The notes: a model not told the origin generated them from the letters alone. A stretch of DNA of 48,163 nucleotides from Nemertoderma westbladi (GCA_032718475.1 JAUCBJ010005037.1:1-48163), one strand, 5' to 3'; counted from the first letter of the stretch, positions 34,701 through 45,219 are shown. Made by a program: numbers and translations.

Positions 34701-37700
34701 AAAGAAAATAGAGGAATTAATTTAATGTGAGCATAAAGACAATAGAGGAATTAATATAATGTGAGCATAAAGACAATAGAGGAATTAATTTAATGTGAGC
34801 ATAAAGACAATAGAGGAATTAATTTAATGTGAGCATAAAGACAATAGAGGAATTAATTTAATGTGAGCATAAAGACAATATAGGAATTAATTTAATGTGA
34901 GCATAAAGACAATAGAGGAATTAATTTAATGTGAGCATAAAGACAATAGAGGAATTAATTTAAGGTGAGCATAAAGAAAATAGAGGAATGAGCATAAAGA
35001 CAATAGAGGAATTAATTTAATGTGAGCATAAAGACAATAGAGGAATGAGCATAAAGACAATAGAGGAATTAATTTAATGTGAGCATAAAGACAATAGAGG
35101 AATTAATTTAATGTGAGCATAAAGACAATAGAGGAATTAATTTAAGGTGAGCATAAAGAAAATAGAGGAATGAGCATAAAGACAATAGAGGAATTAATTT
35201 AATGTGAGCATAAAGACAATAGAGGAATGAGCATAAAGACAATAGAGGAATTAATTTAATGTGAGCATAAAGACAATAGAGGAATTAATTTAATGTGAGC
35301 ATAAAGACAATAGAGGAATTAATTTAATGTGAGCATAAAGACAATATAGGAATTAATTTAATTTGAGCATAAAGACAATAGAGGAATTAATTTAATGTGA
35401 GCATAAAGACAATAGTGGAATTAATTTAATGTGAGCATAAAGACAATAGAGGAATTAATTTAATGTGAGCATAAAGAAAATATAGGAATTAATTTAATGT
35501 GAGCATAAAGAAAATAGAGGAATTAATTTAATGTGAGCATAAAGACAATAGAGGAATTAATATAATGTGAGCATAAAGACAATAGAGGAATTAATTTAAT
35601 GTGAGCATAAAGACAATAGAGGAATTAATTTAATGTGAGCATAAAGACAATATAGGAATTAATTTAATGTGAGCATAAAGACAATAGAGGAATTAATTTA
35701 ATGTGAGCATAAAGACAATAGAGGAATTAATTTAATGTGAGCATAAAGACAATATAGGAATTAATTTAATATGAGCATAAAGACAATAGAGGAATTAATT
35801 TAATGTGAGGATAAAGACAATAGTGGAATTAATTTAATGTGAGCATAAAGACAATAGTGGAATTAATTTAATGTGAGCATAAAGACAATATAGGAATTAA
35901 TTTAAGGTGAGCATAAAGACAATAGAGGAATTAATTTAATGTGAGCATAAAGACAATATAGGAATTAATTTAATATGAGCATAAAGACAATAGAGGAATT
36001 AATTTAATGTGAGCATAAAGACAATAGTGGAATTAATTTAATGTGAGCATAAAGACAATATAGGAATTAATTTAAGGTGAGCATAAAGACAATAGAGGAA
36101 TTAATTTAATGTGAGCATAAAGACAATATAGGAATTAATTTAATATGAGCATAAAGACAATAGAGGAATTAATTTAATGTGAGGATAAAGACAATAGTGG
36201 AATAAATTTAATGTGAGCATAAAGACAATAGAGGAATTAATTTAATGTGAGCATGAAGACAATATAGGAATTAATTTAATGTGAGCATAAAGAAAATAGA
36301 GGAATTAATTTAATGTGAGCATAAAGACAATATAGGAATTAATTTAATGTGAGCATAAAGAAAATAGAGGAATTAATTTAATGTGAGCATAAAGACAATA
36401 GAGGAATTAATTTAATGTGAGCATAAAGAAAATAGAGGAATTAATTTAATGTGAGCATAAAGACAATAGAGGAATTAATTTAATGTGAGCATAAAGACAA
36501 TAGAGGAATTCATTTAATGTGAGCATAAAGAAAATAGAGGAATTAATTTAATGTGAGCATAAAGACAATAGAGGAATTAATTTAATGTGAGCATAAAGAC
36601 AATATAGGAATTAATTTAATATGAGCATAAAGACAATAGAGGAATTAATTTAATGTGAGCATAAAGACAATAGTGGAATTAATTTAATGTGAGCATAAAG
36701 ACAATAGAGGAATTAATTTAATGTGAGCATAAAGAAAATAGAGGAATTAATTTAATGTGAGCATAAAGACAATAGAGGAATTAATTTAAGGTGAGCATAA
36801 AGACAATAGAGGAATTAATTTAATGTGAGCATAAAGAAAATATAGGAATTAATTTAATGTGAGCATAAAGAAAATAGAGGAATTAATTTAATGTGAGCAT
36901 AAAGACAATAGTGGAATTAATTTAATGTGAGCATAAAGACAATAGAGGAATTAATTTAAGGTGAGCATAAAGACAATAGAGGAATTAATTTAATGTGAGC
37001 ATAAAGACAATAGAGGAATTAATTTAATGTGAGCATAAAGACAATAGAGGAATTAATTTAAGGTGAGCATAAAGACAATAGAGGAATTAATTTAAGGTGA
37101 GCATAAAGACAATAGAGGAATTAAATTAATGTGAGCATAAAGAAAATATAGGAATTAATTTAATGTGAGCATAAAGACAATAGAGGAATTAATTTAATGT
37201 GAGCATAAAGACAATATAGGAATTAATTTAATGTGAGCATAAAGAAAATATAGGAATTAATTTAATGTGAGCATAAAGACAATAGAGGAATTAATTTAAT
37301 GTGAGCATAAAGACAATATAGGAATTAATTTAATGTGAGCATAAAGACAATATAGGAATTAATTTAATGTGAGCATAAAGACAATAGAGGAATTGATTTA
37401 ATGTGAGCATAAAGACAATAGAGGAATTAATTTAATGTGAGCATAAAGACAATAGAGGAATTAATTTAAGGTGAGCATAAAGACAATAGAGGAATTAATT
37501 TAAGGTGAGCATAAAGACAATAGAGGAATTAATTTAATGTGAGCATAAAGAAAATATAGGAATTAATTTAATGTGAGCATAAAGACAATATAGGAATTAA
37601 TTTAATGTGAGCATAAAGACAATAGAGGAATTAATTTAATGTGAGCATAAAGACAATATAGGAATTAATTTAAGGTGAGCATAAAGACAATAGAGGAATT

Positions 37701-37775
37701 AATTTAATGTGAGCATAAAGACAATAGAGGAATTAATTTAATGTGAGCATAAAGACAATAGAGGAATTAATTTAA
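31754..37775. repeat. 34-bp AT-rich satellite array, about 177 units
   Basis: The unit contains GAGGAATTAATTTAATGTGA, then GCATAAAGACAATA. Frequent variants are AAGGTGAGC for AATGTGAGC, AAAGAAAATA for AAAGACAATA, ATATAGG for ATAGAGG, and TAATATAATG. Four short units read GAGGAATGAGC, lacking the ATTAATTTAATG part. The variants recur in blocks, so amplification was by multi-unit duplication. Stop codons in the unit keep every frame closed. Confidence 0.97.
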
Positions 37776-37828
37776 ACATAAAAGTACTTTATATCACGCG
37801 GAATTTTAGATTATTGATGATGTTGAAT

Positions 37829-39154
37829 CTACAGTCAACAGTAGAGTTGAGTTACAGTAGAGTCTACAGTAGAGTTGAGTTACAGTAGAGTACACAGAGT
37901 ACAGTAGAGTCTACAGTAGAGTTGAGTTACAGTAGAGTACACAGAGTACAGTAGAGTCTACAGTAGAGTTGAGTTACAGTAGAGTACACAGAGTACAGTA
38001 GAGTCTACAGTAGAGTTGAGTTACAGTAGAGTACACAGAGTACAGTAGAGTCTACAGTAGAGTTGAGTTACAGTAGAGTTGAGTTACAGTAGAGTACACA
38101 GAGTACAGTAGAGTCTACAGTAGAGTTGAGTTACAGTAGAGTACACAGAGTACAGTAGAGTCTGCAGTAGAGTTGAGTTACAGTAGAGTACACAGAGTAC
38201 AGTAGAGTCTACAGTAGAGCTGAGTTACAGTAGAGTACACAGAGTACAGTAGAGTCTACAGTAGAGTTGAGTTACAGTAGAGTACACAGAGTACAGTAGA
38301 GTTGAGTTACAGTAGAGTACACAGAGTACAGTAGAGTCTACAGTAGAGTTGAGTTACAGTAGAGTTGAGTTACAGTAGAGTTGAGTTACAGTAGAGTACA
38401 CAGAGTACAGTAGAGTCTACAGTAGAGTTGAGTTACAGTAGAGTCTACAGTAGAGTTAAGTTACAGTAAGTAGAGTTGAGTTACAGTAGAGTCTACAGTA
38501 GAGTTGAGTTACAGTAGAGTTCAGTTACAGTAGAGTTGAGTTACAGTAGAGTTGAGTTACAGTAGAGTTGAGTTACAGTAGAGTTGAGTTACAGTAGAGT
38601 TGAGTTACAGTAGAGTCTACAGTAGAGTTGAGTTACAGTAGAGTCTACAGTAGAGTTGAGTTACAGTAGAGTCTACAGTAGAGTTGAGTTACAGTAGAGT
38701 TGAGTTACAGTAGAGTTGAGTTACAGTAGAGTCTACAGTAGAGTTGAGTTACAGTAGAGTCTACAGTAGAGTTGAGTTACAGTAGAGTTGAGTTACAGTA
38801 GAGTTGAGTTACAGTAGAGTCTACAGTAGAGTTGAGTTACAGTAGAGTCTACAGTAGAGTTGAGTTACAGTAGAGTCTACAGTAGAGTTGAGTTACAGTA
38901 GAGTTGAGTTACAGTAGAGTCTACAGTAGAGTTGAGTTACAGTAGAGTTGAGTTACAGTAGAGTACACAGAGTACAGTAGAGTCTACAGTAGAGTTGAGT
39001 TACAGTAGAGTACACAGAGTACAGTAGAGTCTACAGTAGAGTTGAGTTACAGTAGAGTACACAGAGTACAGTAGAGTCTACAGTAGAGTTGAGTTACAGT
39101 AGAGTTGAGTTACAGTAGAGTACACAGAGTACAGTAGAGTCTACAGTAGAGTTG
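37829..39154. repeat. Composite array of 12-, 16- and 19-bp units (47-bp higher-order repeat)
   Basis: Three sub-units share the end ACAGTA: GAGTCTACAGTA (12), GAGTTGAGTTACAGTA (16) and GAGTACACAGAGTACAGTA (19). In the outer parts they occur in the fixed order 12-16-19, a 47-bp repeat. In the middle (about 38430-38950) the 19-bp unit is absent and 12- and 16-bp units alternate or the 16-bp unit repeats alone. The array therefore shows two layers of amplification from one ancestral motif. Confidence 0.94.
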
Positions 39155-39827
39155 CCCGATAAGGAAATGCTTTTTTTAAAATCCTATTGAATTATTATTG
39201 CTTAATAATAGTATTTATTATTATTGTGCTAGATACGCGCTCACATAATGCTCAGAGTTCCACTTACCAACTATTTTGTAACAGTTCAGTTTAATAAACA
39301 CTTCTACTTTTTAGAATCGTGCTTTTATTAAATGATGTTAAATTAAAATAGCGCGAGAGAGTTAAATTCACTTTAATTAAATAATTCTTTAAGACGTTAT
39401 GTAAACGAGTATCTCTATCTCATGGATTGTTTGTCGCAGCGGAATCAACTGATCCATACTAATCGCCGGTACAATATTCTTCGTAATTCACACCGAATCC
39501 CAATTTCCCCCAAAACAATGGCTTTAAGGATATGGAAACAAAATGAAAGTAAAAATAAAGTTTTATACCTTATAGTAAACATTGAGAAACAATAAAGTAA
39601 AGTTGTTTTAAGTTGTAGATAGAATTTCGATTAGTTTTCTCGTAAGTTAAACCTGAAAATAAATATTAATTAGCTTTTATTTCTTTGGTAAATAAATAAT
39701 TATTATCCCCAACTGATTGTAATGCACGTTGGATCACTGGAATTATTACGTAAACAAATAAAAAAGTAATAAATAATTATAATTATTAGCAAATAAATAA
39801 TTAATGTTGAGCTAAATAATTAGGTTA
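39155..39827. other. AT-rich 3' flank of the myotubularin gene
   Basis: No gene is recognised. On the minus strand an AATAAA (about 39682-39677) lies some 150 bp beyond the myotubularin stop codon and could be its polyadenylation signal; others occur further on. This is weak because the sequence is so AT-rich. Confidence 0.4.
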
Positions 39828-40547
39828 TTAATCGCTAAGAGAATCGGAAGGTTTCATATGGGCCGACTGCGAACAGCCGGGACATAAAGGGACAGACAGT
39901 TGTTCGGAGTAGCCCGGGACATTGGGACAGGTGACCAAGCAACGGGTACAGAAGACCAGCCCGCAACGCCAGCAGTGGGCGGGCTGCACGGCGCCTAGCC
40001 CGGTCGAGGGATTCAACGAGACGCTGCAGACGGGGCAACTGGAGACGACGCGGGTGGACTGGCGTTCTAGAACGACGCAGGGGACCAGCGGATGCTCGGA
40101 CGGCGGGTAATCCTCGTCCACAGAGTCGTCGCAGTCCTCCACCGATATGTGTTCGAATGATTTACTCGCGTCGTTCTCCACTCGAGTTCTCTCGAGCGAC
40201 TTGGTGTGGTCCTCCAGGGAGAGGATGTGGTCCTTAACCGAGGCGACTCGGGTCTCCAACGATTCCCGGGGCTGGACCCCGAGCTCGAAGCGGTTGTACA
40301 TGCCGGACCAGAAGACGAGGGATTGGGCGGCCGGCGCCCGTAGCAACGTGGTCGCGGGTAAGGGGCCGTCGTACAGCGGGTTGCTGAACCCACCGGACCC
40401 CCCCACACTGTGCAGGTAACCCCAGAAACTGTAGGTCTTGAACTTGACGGCGAGTTCGTCTCTGTCGCGTTCGCAGTCGCCTAGGAAGTTACCGAACTGG
40501 CAGGAGTTGACGTGGTCGTGGATGAGGAGGAGGAATGACTCGTTAAA
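39828..40547 (-). CDS. Myotubularin-related phosphatase, exon 2 (C-terminus with FYVE-related zinc finger)
   Basis: This exon gives residues 420-658 and joins exon 1 in phase 0, restoring the conserved sequence ...PAAFQ/FNESFL.... It completes the phosphatase fold (SCQFGNFLGDCERDRDEL, TYSFWGYL, NPLYDG, FWSGMYNRFELGVQPRESL). A short predicted coiled coil follows at about 545-575, then an acidic stretch. The C-terminus has four Cys pairs, C590/C593, C611/C614 (in AHCWRC), C619/C622 and C641/C644, arranged like a FYVE or FYVE-related zinc finger. The basic R(R/K)HHCR lipid-binding motif of true FYVE domains is replaced by QPAHCWRC, so PI(3)P binding is doubtful. Full length, 658, is close to that of vertebrate MTMR7. 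Confidence 0.93.
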   Translation of the reverse strand, partial: FNESFLLLIHDHVNSCQFGNFLGDCERDRDELAVKFKTYSFWGYLHSVGGSGGFSNPLYDGPLPATTLLRAPAAQSLVFWSGMYNRFELGVQPRESLETRVASVKDHILSLEDHTKSLERTRVENDASKSFEHISVEDCDDSVDEDYPPSEHPLVPCVVLERQSTRVVSSCPVCSVSLNPSTGLGAVQPAHCWRCGLVFCTRCLVTCPNVPGYSEQLSVPLCPGCSQSAHMKPSDSLSD

Positions 40548-41077
40548 CTGAAACAAATTCATTATAAATTAATGAAACTGAAACATATTGGGGGGATTAG
40601 GGGATAATGAACAATATGAATAACAACAATCGAATTGTATTATTCACCCAAATATTAAAAACCCTAGAAATAAAGTTCCCTTTATTCTGTTTATTTCATT
40701 GTTGTTCTTTTCTGTTTAGTTTGTAACCGGAAACCGAAACTAGCGGTTCTGAACTAAATCTCTACAGTAACGGTTTAATTCTAATTGAATTTCGTTTACA
40801 TTACCAATATTTATTAAGGTCTCATCTACTCCCCTTCTAGAAGTAAATAGAAGTTCCTAAAACACAATATGTGTTGTATTTCCCGCACCCTAGCGCGGGT
40901 AGTGGTATAAATACGGGGCTATTGGGAACGGGAACGCTATGAAAATAGGTACAAGTGTAATTCCAAATAAGGGTTTCTCCTGCACCCAATCTGGGCGCTA
41001 CTGGCCCCCCAGTTGTAGAACCATAAAGTTATATATAACATCATTACGTTCTAGAATAAATATATTGCTTTCTCTAC
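40548..41077 (-). other. Intron of the myotubularin gene
   Basis: This is a 530-bp phase-0 intron with donor CAG/GTAGAG and acceptor TTTGTTTCAG/TTTAAC, both matching the GT-AG consensus. It is AT-rich. Read on the plus strand it contains TATAAATA (40906-40913) just after a small inverted repeat (CCCGC...GCGGG), and a second inverted repeat, AACACA-ATA-TGTGTT, at 40861-40875. No coding potential is seen. Confidence 0.9.
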
Positions 41078-42334
41078 CTGGAAAGCGGCGGGAAATAGTC
41101 GCAGCAGTTGGAAGACGCAATCGAGGAACTGCAGGAATATTGGCGAAGTTTCCCTGACGTCCGTGGCGGAAGTAAATCCGCAGCGGTGGCTGAATCGGTG
41201 TCCGAAAGCGATCCATTCCTTGTGAACCAGAGCCTGGAAGCCGGCGATCGTGCGGTAGAAAGGGTCCAGGATGATCTGGGCGAGACTGCAGGTCTGGGCG
41301 GTGCGGTCCCAGCCGTCCGAGCAGTGGACCACCACGGACACGCGGTCCACCGACAGCGAGTCAGCGATAACAAACGCGCAATCGATGACTGACTTAACGT
41401 GTTTCAGCCATCCGGACGCCTCGATCCCGGACAGGAAGGCGGAGACCGGTACTCGGATGTCGCTGGCCTCGATGAGTTTAGATAAACTCGCTCGCATCAC
41501 GTGGATGTTCTCTATGCCGACAAACTGGAACTTTGTGTTGGAGTAGAAGTCCGTGGACTCGTAGCCCTTCCCTTGGGCGCGGTTCGCCATCGCGTTGAGA
41601 CGGGGTCGAGTGTCTACGATGCAGATGTGATCGGAAGGACTCGATCTACGGATGCAGTTAAAGAGTTCCTCGTCCTCTACACATCTCGCGTTGAACCCGG
41701 ACAGAGGTTGACTGCAGCGGCAGAGCGCGGCTCCGTTAGCGCCGTGTAGATACGAGAGGACCGCGAGACGGCCTCGACTGCGGAACGCAGCCGAACCATG
41801 GAGCGTCCGGGAACTAGCGGAGGCGGGAACGTACAGGAGACTCGGGTAGGTCGGACACACCGAGTAACTGCGGTTCATATGGGAGGCAACCCATTCCGCG
41901 TTGGGTAAACCCATACGGGCAAACTCGTTCTCGAGGTTAAACAGGTCCCAATGTGCCAGTCTGTTAGTTCGCGTCACGGCGCTAGGAGGCGTGTACGAGA
42001 AGGCGTACAGGTCGCTAGTTAGTTCCGGTTTGGATAGAGATTGAAGGGAAGTAACAACATCCTGGCAATCACGATCTCGCGGAATAATAAATGTAACAAT
42101 TTGGAATGTTTTACAGTTGATTTGTATTGGAGAACCGACGGTTGTTAATGGGAGTTTCTCTACACTTCCAATGTGGTTGTGAAGGATCCATCTTTCTGTG
42201 CTCTCGCTGGAATCTTTGAATATTAGGTGGGTTGCCGTGATGTAAAGTACACCCTTCTCTGGACGCCTCGACCCCCCAGTAAAACGTTCCTCGAAACGAA
42301 CGTTCTCTACCTTTGGAATGCGGATATGTTCCAT
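41078..42334 (-). CDS. Myotubularin-related phosphatase (MTMR6/7/8 type), exon 1
   Basis: The gene encodes a phosphoinositide 3-phosphatase that removes the 3-phosphate from PI(3)P and PI(3,5)P2 on endosomal and other membranes. This exon gives residues 1-419. The start MEHIRIPKVENV is the characteristic N-terminus of the MTMR6/7/8 branch, which fixes the ATG at 42334. Residues 1 to about 105 form the PH-GRAM lipid-binding domain. The phosphatase domain follows, with CRCSQPLSGF, DTRPRLNAMANRAQGKGYE, FVGIENIHVMR and the active-site loop VHCSDGWDRTAQ, where Cys338 and Arg344 make the CX5R motif. The catalytic residues are intact, so this is an active-type member and not one of the dead-phosphatase partners. 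The exon ends at CAG before GTAGAG, phase 0. Coding sequence is much richer in G+C than the surroundings. I am confident of the family; choosing between MTMR6, 7 and 8 is not possible, and the three arose in vertebrates. Confidence 0.95.
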
Positions 42335-42597
42335 AATTATTTTTGCCAGTACCGGTACCGGTAATGGTAAATTCAGAAATTATTAGGCTACAGTCAGACA
42401 GTATTAAGCTGTTCGGCTACCTACCTGCCTACAGATCTCAGGCAGCCACAGCCATCATCCTGTCCTCTGTGCTCTAAAGACAGAATGCTCTACTGCTGTA
42501 CTGAAGATGCTACCTACATCTACTGCTGTACTGATGCTACGGTAGCTACCTCTACTGCTGCACTGTCAGACAGTCAGAGCCAGCCAACCAGCCAGAC

Positions 42598-42634
42598 CAA
42601 GGACTACTATACTATAGTAGTATAGTAGTCCTTG
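42598..42634. repeat. Perfect 17-bp inverted repeat with 3-nt loop
   Basis: The left arm CAAGGACTACTATACTA and the right arm TAGTATAGTAGTCCTTG are exact reverse complements separated by TAG. As single-stranded DNA or RNA it would form a stable hairpin. It lies about 265 bp upstream of the myotubularin start codon. Confidence 0.9.
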
Positions 42635-43459
42635 AGCCAGACTGATAATGCTCCAGTTCAGTTGTTGACATTTTTTCACTTTGTGTACATTATACATTTA
42701 ATTCATGCCTACTGTCTCAACAACTGATAATTACTTTAAAACAAGTTACAGTACTTACAATATAGGGGCCTAATTAGAAAGAAAACTTCTGTTGTCATGG
42801 TGTAATAAAGCATGACCTTGTTAAATATTAATAGATATACTAGAACCCCGTCACACATATTTGGTTTAAAATCCATCATCCTTAAGCCAAATTGCAGAAG
42901 GGACACGCAAATTTTTCGTGGAGTGAGTGATATTCAAAGGGTTAGACTAAACTCCGTATTCGTATGCATACGAAATAACGTTGGCTATCGTATTTGCTAT
43001 CGTATTTGGATCAATGGTATATGAAGCAATCGTATTTGCCCTGCTCCTGTTACAGCTCACAAGCTAAGCACGTCCTTAAATTTGGTTATAATTGGTTGTT
43101 TAACCTCAATTATGATTGGTTACGTTAGTTAACCTTAATTAATCATTAGGATGCCCTTAAATAAGCTTCTATATTACAGTACCGCTTTCAAATAACGTCG
43201 TATTGGATCCTAATAGGATCCAAGTCACTGAATTCACTTCTATACGAGTTAGGATTTACTTGGATTTACTAGGATTTACTATTTCGCTCAAATTCCAGAC
43301 TTGGAGGCACTTAGGATTTGACTTGGATTTCATTAGGAATTTACTTGGAACTCGACGCTAACTTTGATGTCTGGGCTGGCCTGGCTAGGTCAACTTACAA
43401 TTGCAATTAATACTATTTCTGATTAGCCTAGTCCACAGTCCACTCGTTTGTTTAGAAAA

Positions 43460-43481
43460 GGGGGGGGGGGGGGGGGGGGGG
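43460..43481 (+). repeat. G22 homopolymer
   Basis: Twenty-two consecutive G follow TTTAGAAAA and precede TGATAATAATGATAATATGG. Such a tract can form a G-quadruplex, and its exact length is prone to sequencing error. Confidence 0.85.
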
Positions 43482-43918
43482 TGATAATAATGATAATATG
43501 GTTTTAAAATATTCATGTATTTTCACAGTAAGCTACACATAAAGTATAAACATAATTATTACAGATTTTCAGTCAGTTTGCGAGTTTGGTGTTATTATTA
43601 TGAGTTAATATTGTTACGTTGTTTATGTCTTTGTATGAACTGCGCATTGATTGCATTGACAGTTAATGACCAGACTTTACGGACTTCCTCTCCAGGTTGT
43701 TTCTCCCGAAAATGGAATAATACTTTCTTTGCCCAGTTAGTTGGTGCGATTAATATCCAGAGTTTATTTGTGTTTCAATTTTCCAATTAATACATTGTTG
43801 GCCAGGTCATCTTTGGAAATTAACAATTGCAAGACTCGTAAAAGGAATTTCGAGCGACTGTCAGCAGTAGGACAAACACTGAGCTGTCGTAACTTTTCAA
43901 ATGAGACACCAAATGAAA

Positions 43919-44692
43919 TTAATCTAATGGAATATTTGTAATTTCAGGGTATACATCCACTGCTGTAAGTCGCCTAGTTGTTGAACAGGTTAATGACAGA
44001 TTTGCATCTACAGCAGATACATCTACCGGTATTGCATATTTGTTGGTAGTGGTTATTGTCCCCAAAGCTACAGATTGATTGGTGTTGACGGTGATGCTTT
44101 GTATCAGCTTCATTAATTCCATAACAACCGTGGTATTCGTATTTAGAGCTGTTCGGACATCCCCAAGAAAGCCAAATAATTGTTTTAGTACATTGGTGTC
44201 CTCTGTGCAACAATTGTAGTGGTTTGTCGTTGGTTCATAGCTAATATACTGTGACCCTACTGTATGGTATGACGTGGCCGTTGGATTACTATAGGGGGGT
44301 ATATTGAGGGGATGATGGGTTATTAGTGTAGTAGTATGGGCCGATGCTGATGGTTGGTTGTTATGTTGAGGGAATGAATGATTATTGTAGTTTGTGGCTG
44401 TTGCCATTGGAGTCGATTGTTGCGGTTGGTTGGTATTTTCTGGTTATTGCAATGGATTGTTGCCCCAGTTCTCATAATCGGGAGATGTCGGCATCGGCAA
44501 TAATACATGACTAGCGTTATGTATCAAACTACTTGTTGGTTCAATGTTTACAACCTCAATATCAGAGTCAGTTGCACCCACGATTTCTAGTCTTAATTTG
44601 TTCTTAGCACTTTTCTTTTTGATTTGCTTGACAAACTTTGCGGAAACCAGCTGTTTGTGTCGCTGATCAGCATGAACACCACGGATAATCAA
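43919..44692 (-). pseudogene. Unknown protein frame interrupted by one stop codon
   Basis: On the minus strand an 82-codon open stretch (44692-44444) ends in a TAA. The same frame then continues for 12 codons and a further 162 codons from an ATG at 44407 to a stop at 43919. A single premature stop in an otherwise open 256-codon frame suggests a recently broken gene or one read in two parts. The upstream piece is basic (KQIKKKSAKNKLRLE) then acidic (DSDIEVVN). The downstream piece is rich in Asn, Thr, His and Tyr with a predicted helix, LKQLFGFLGDVRTAL. I recognise no domain. The upstream piece has no ATG and stops at the junction with a transposase fragment, so it may be cut off there. It could belong to a transposon or to an adjacent host gene. 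Confidence 0.45.
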
Positions 44693-44696
44693 TTAC

Positions 44697-44801
44697 GATC
44701 CTACATTTTGGCCACCTGAATCTCCCGACCTCAACTCTATTGAGTTGGTGTGGCACGAACTGAAGGAACACCTCAGCTCAGCCCGCTCAGCCTCGAAATA
44801 A
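44697..44801 (+). pseudogene. C-terminal fragment of a Tc1/mariner-type transposase
   Basis: This stretch encodes WPPESPDLNSIELVWHELKE, then about a dozen more residues and a stop. It matches the last catalytic block of Tc1/mariner (DDE) transposases, in which SPDLNPIE carries the final acidic residue. Upstream the frame is degraded and the DNDPKH block is not visible, so only a scrap of roughly 100 bp remains. An 11-bp inverted repeat, TTCTGCACTTT/AAAGTGCAGAA, lies just downstream at 44822-44866 but is too internal to be taken as the transposon end without comparison. Confidence 0.8.
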
Positions 44802-44821
44802 AGCCGGGCTTCAAAGTGGAA

Positions 44822-44866
44822 TTCTGCACTTTTCGAACAATATATTAGATGTAGTAAAGTGCAGAA
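44822..44866. repeat. 11-bp inverted repeat with 23-nt spacer
   Basis: TTCTGCACTTT at 44822-44832 is the exact reverse complement of AAAGTGCAGAA at 44856-44866. It lies directly after the Tc1-like fragment. Confidence 0.75.
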
Positions 44867-44872
44867 AGTATA

Positions 44873-44951
44873 TCGGACACATAGCTAAAGTTGTTCCGAT
44901 GGTTTTCCACAATAAGGGCGGTCCGACACATAGCTAAAGTTGTTCCGATGG
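44873..44951. repeat. Two-copy direct repeat, 49 bp apart
   Basis: ACACATAGCTAAAGTTGTTC followed by CGATGGT occurs twice, with the surrounding copies starting at 44873 and 44922. The bases around each copy also match partly. Confidence 0.85.
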
Positions 44952-45219
44952 TGTGCGGAATGGGCGCGAATATAATATAAAAATCCAATAAGCTGTCAGC
45001 CCGTAATAGTTAGGCTAATAATAATCGGCTAATGACTCAATACAATACCGCAATATGGTATGATAAAGAATATAAACGTCATATCACAGACTCGATAAAT
45101 TGAATATATAGTGAGTACCGGTATGGTAGCACATGCAGAATAAAGTCAGACTGTCAGATAACACCAACAACAGAATAAGACCGGTAGCAGTCATATGATA
45201 ATAATATGCATAGTCAGTA
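44952..45219. other. AT-rich spacer left of the Polinton genes
   Basis: No gene or clear terminal inverted repeat is seen. GAGTACCGGTATGGTAGC at about 45114-45131 resembles the minisatellite unit of 218-1003. The left boundary of the Polinton-like element should lie here or nearer the integrase remnant. Confidence 0.4.

Larger units (their letters stand above)
42335..43918. other. 5' flank of the myotubularin gene and spacer
   Basis: No gene is recognised. Immediately upstream of the myotubularin ATG (42349-42371) lies AGTACCGGTACCGGTAATGG, which resembles the minisatellite at 218-1003. From 42430 to 42600 there are imperfect repeats of CTACTGCTGTACTGA and CAGCCA. A 17-bp inverted repeat lies at 42598-42634. 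Loose repeats of GGATTTACTT occur at 43250-43350, and a run of 22 G lies at 43460-43481. Short frames here have no recognisable similarity. Confidence 0.55.

Noticed and set aside
40067-41749. Alternative-frame and antisense frames over the myotubularin exons
   Set aside because: The GC-rich codons leave few stops in other frames; the products are Arg/Ser/Pro-rich with no domain, whereas the chosen frame has full family similarity.
44822-44866. 11-bp inverted repeat as the terminal repeat of the Tc1-like element
   Set aside because: Both arms lie on the same side of the transposase fragment and only 23 bp apart, so they cannot enclose it.
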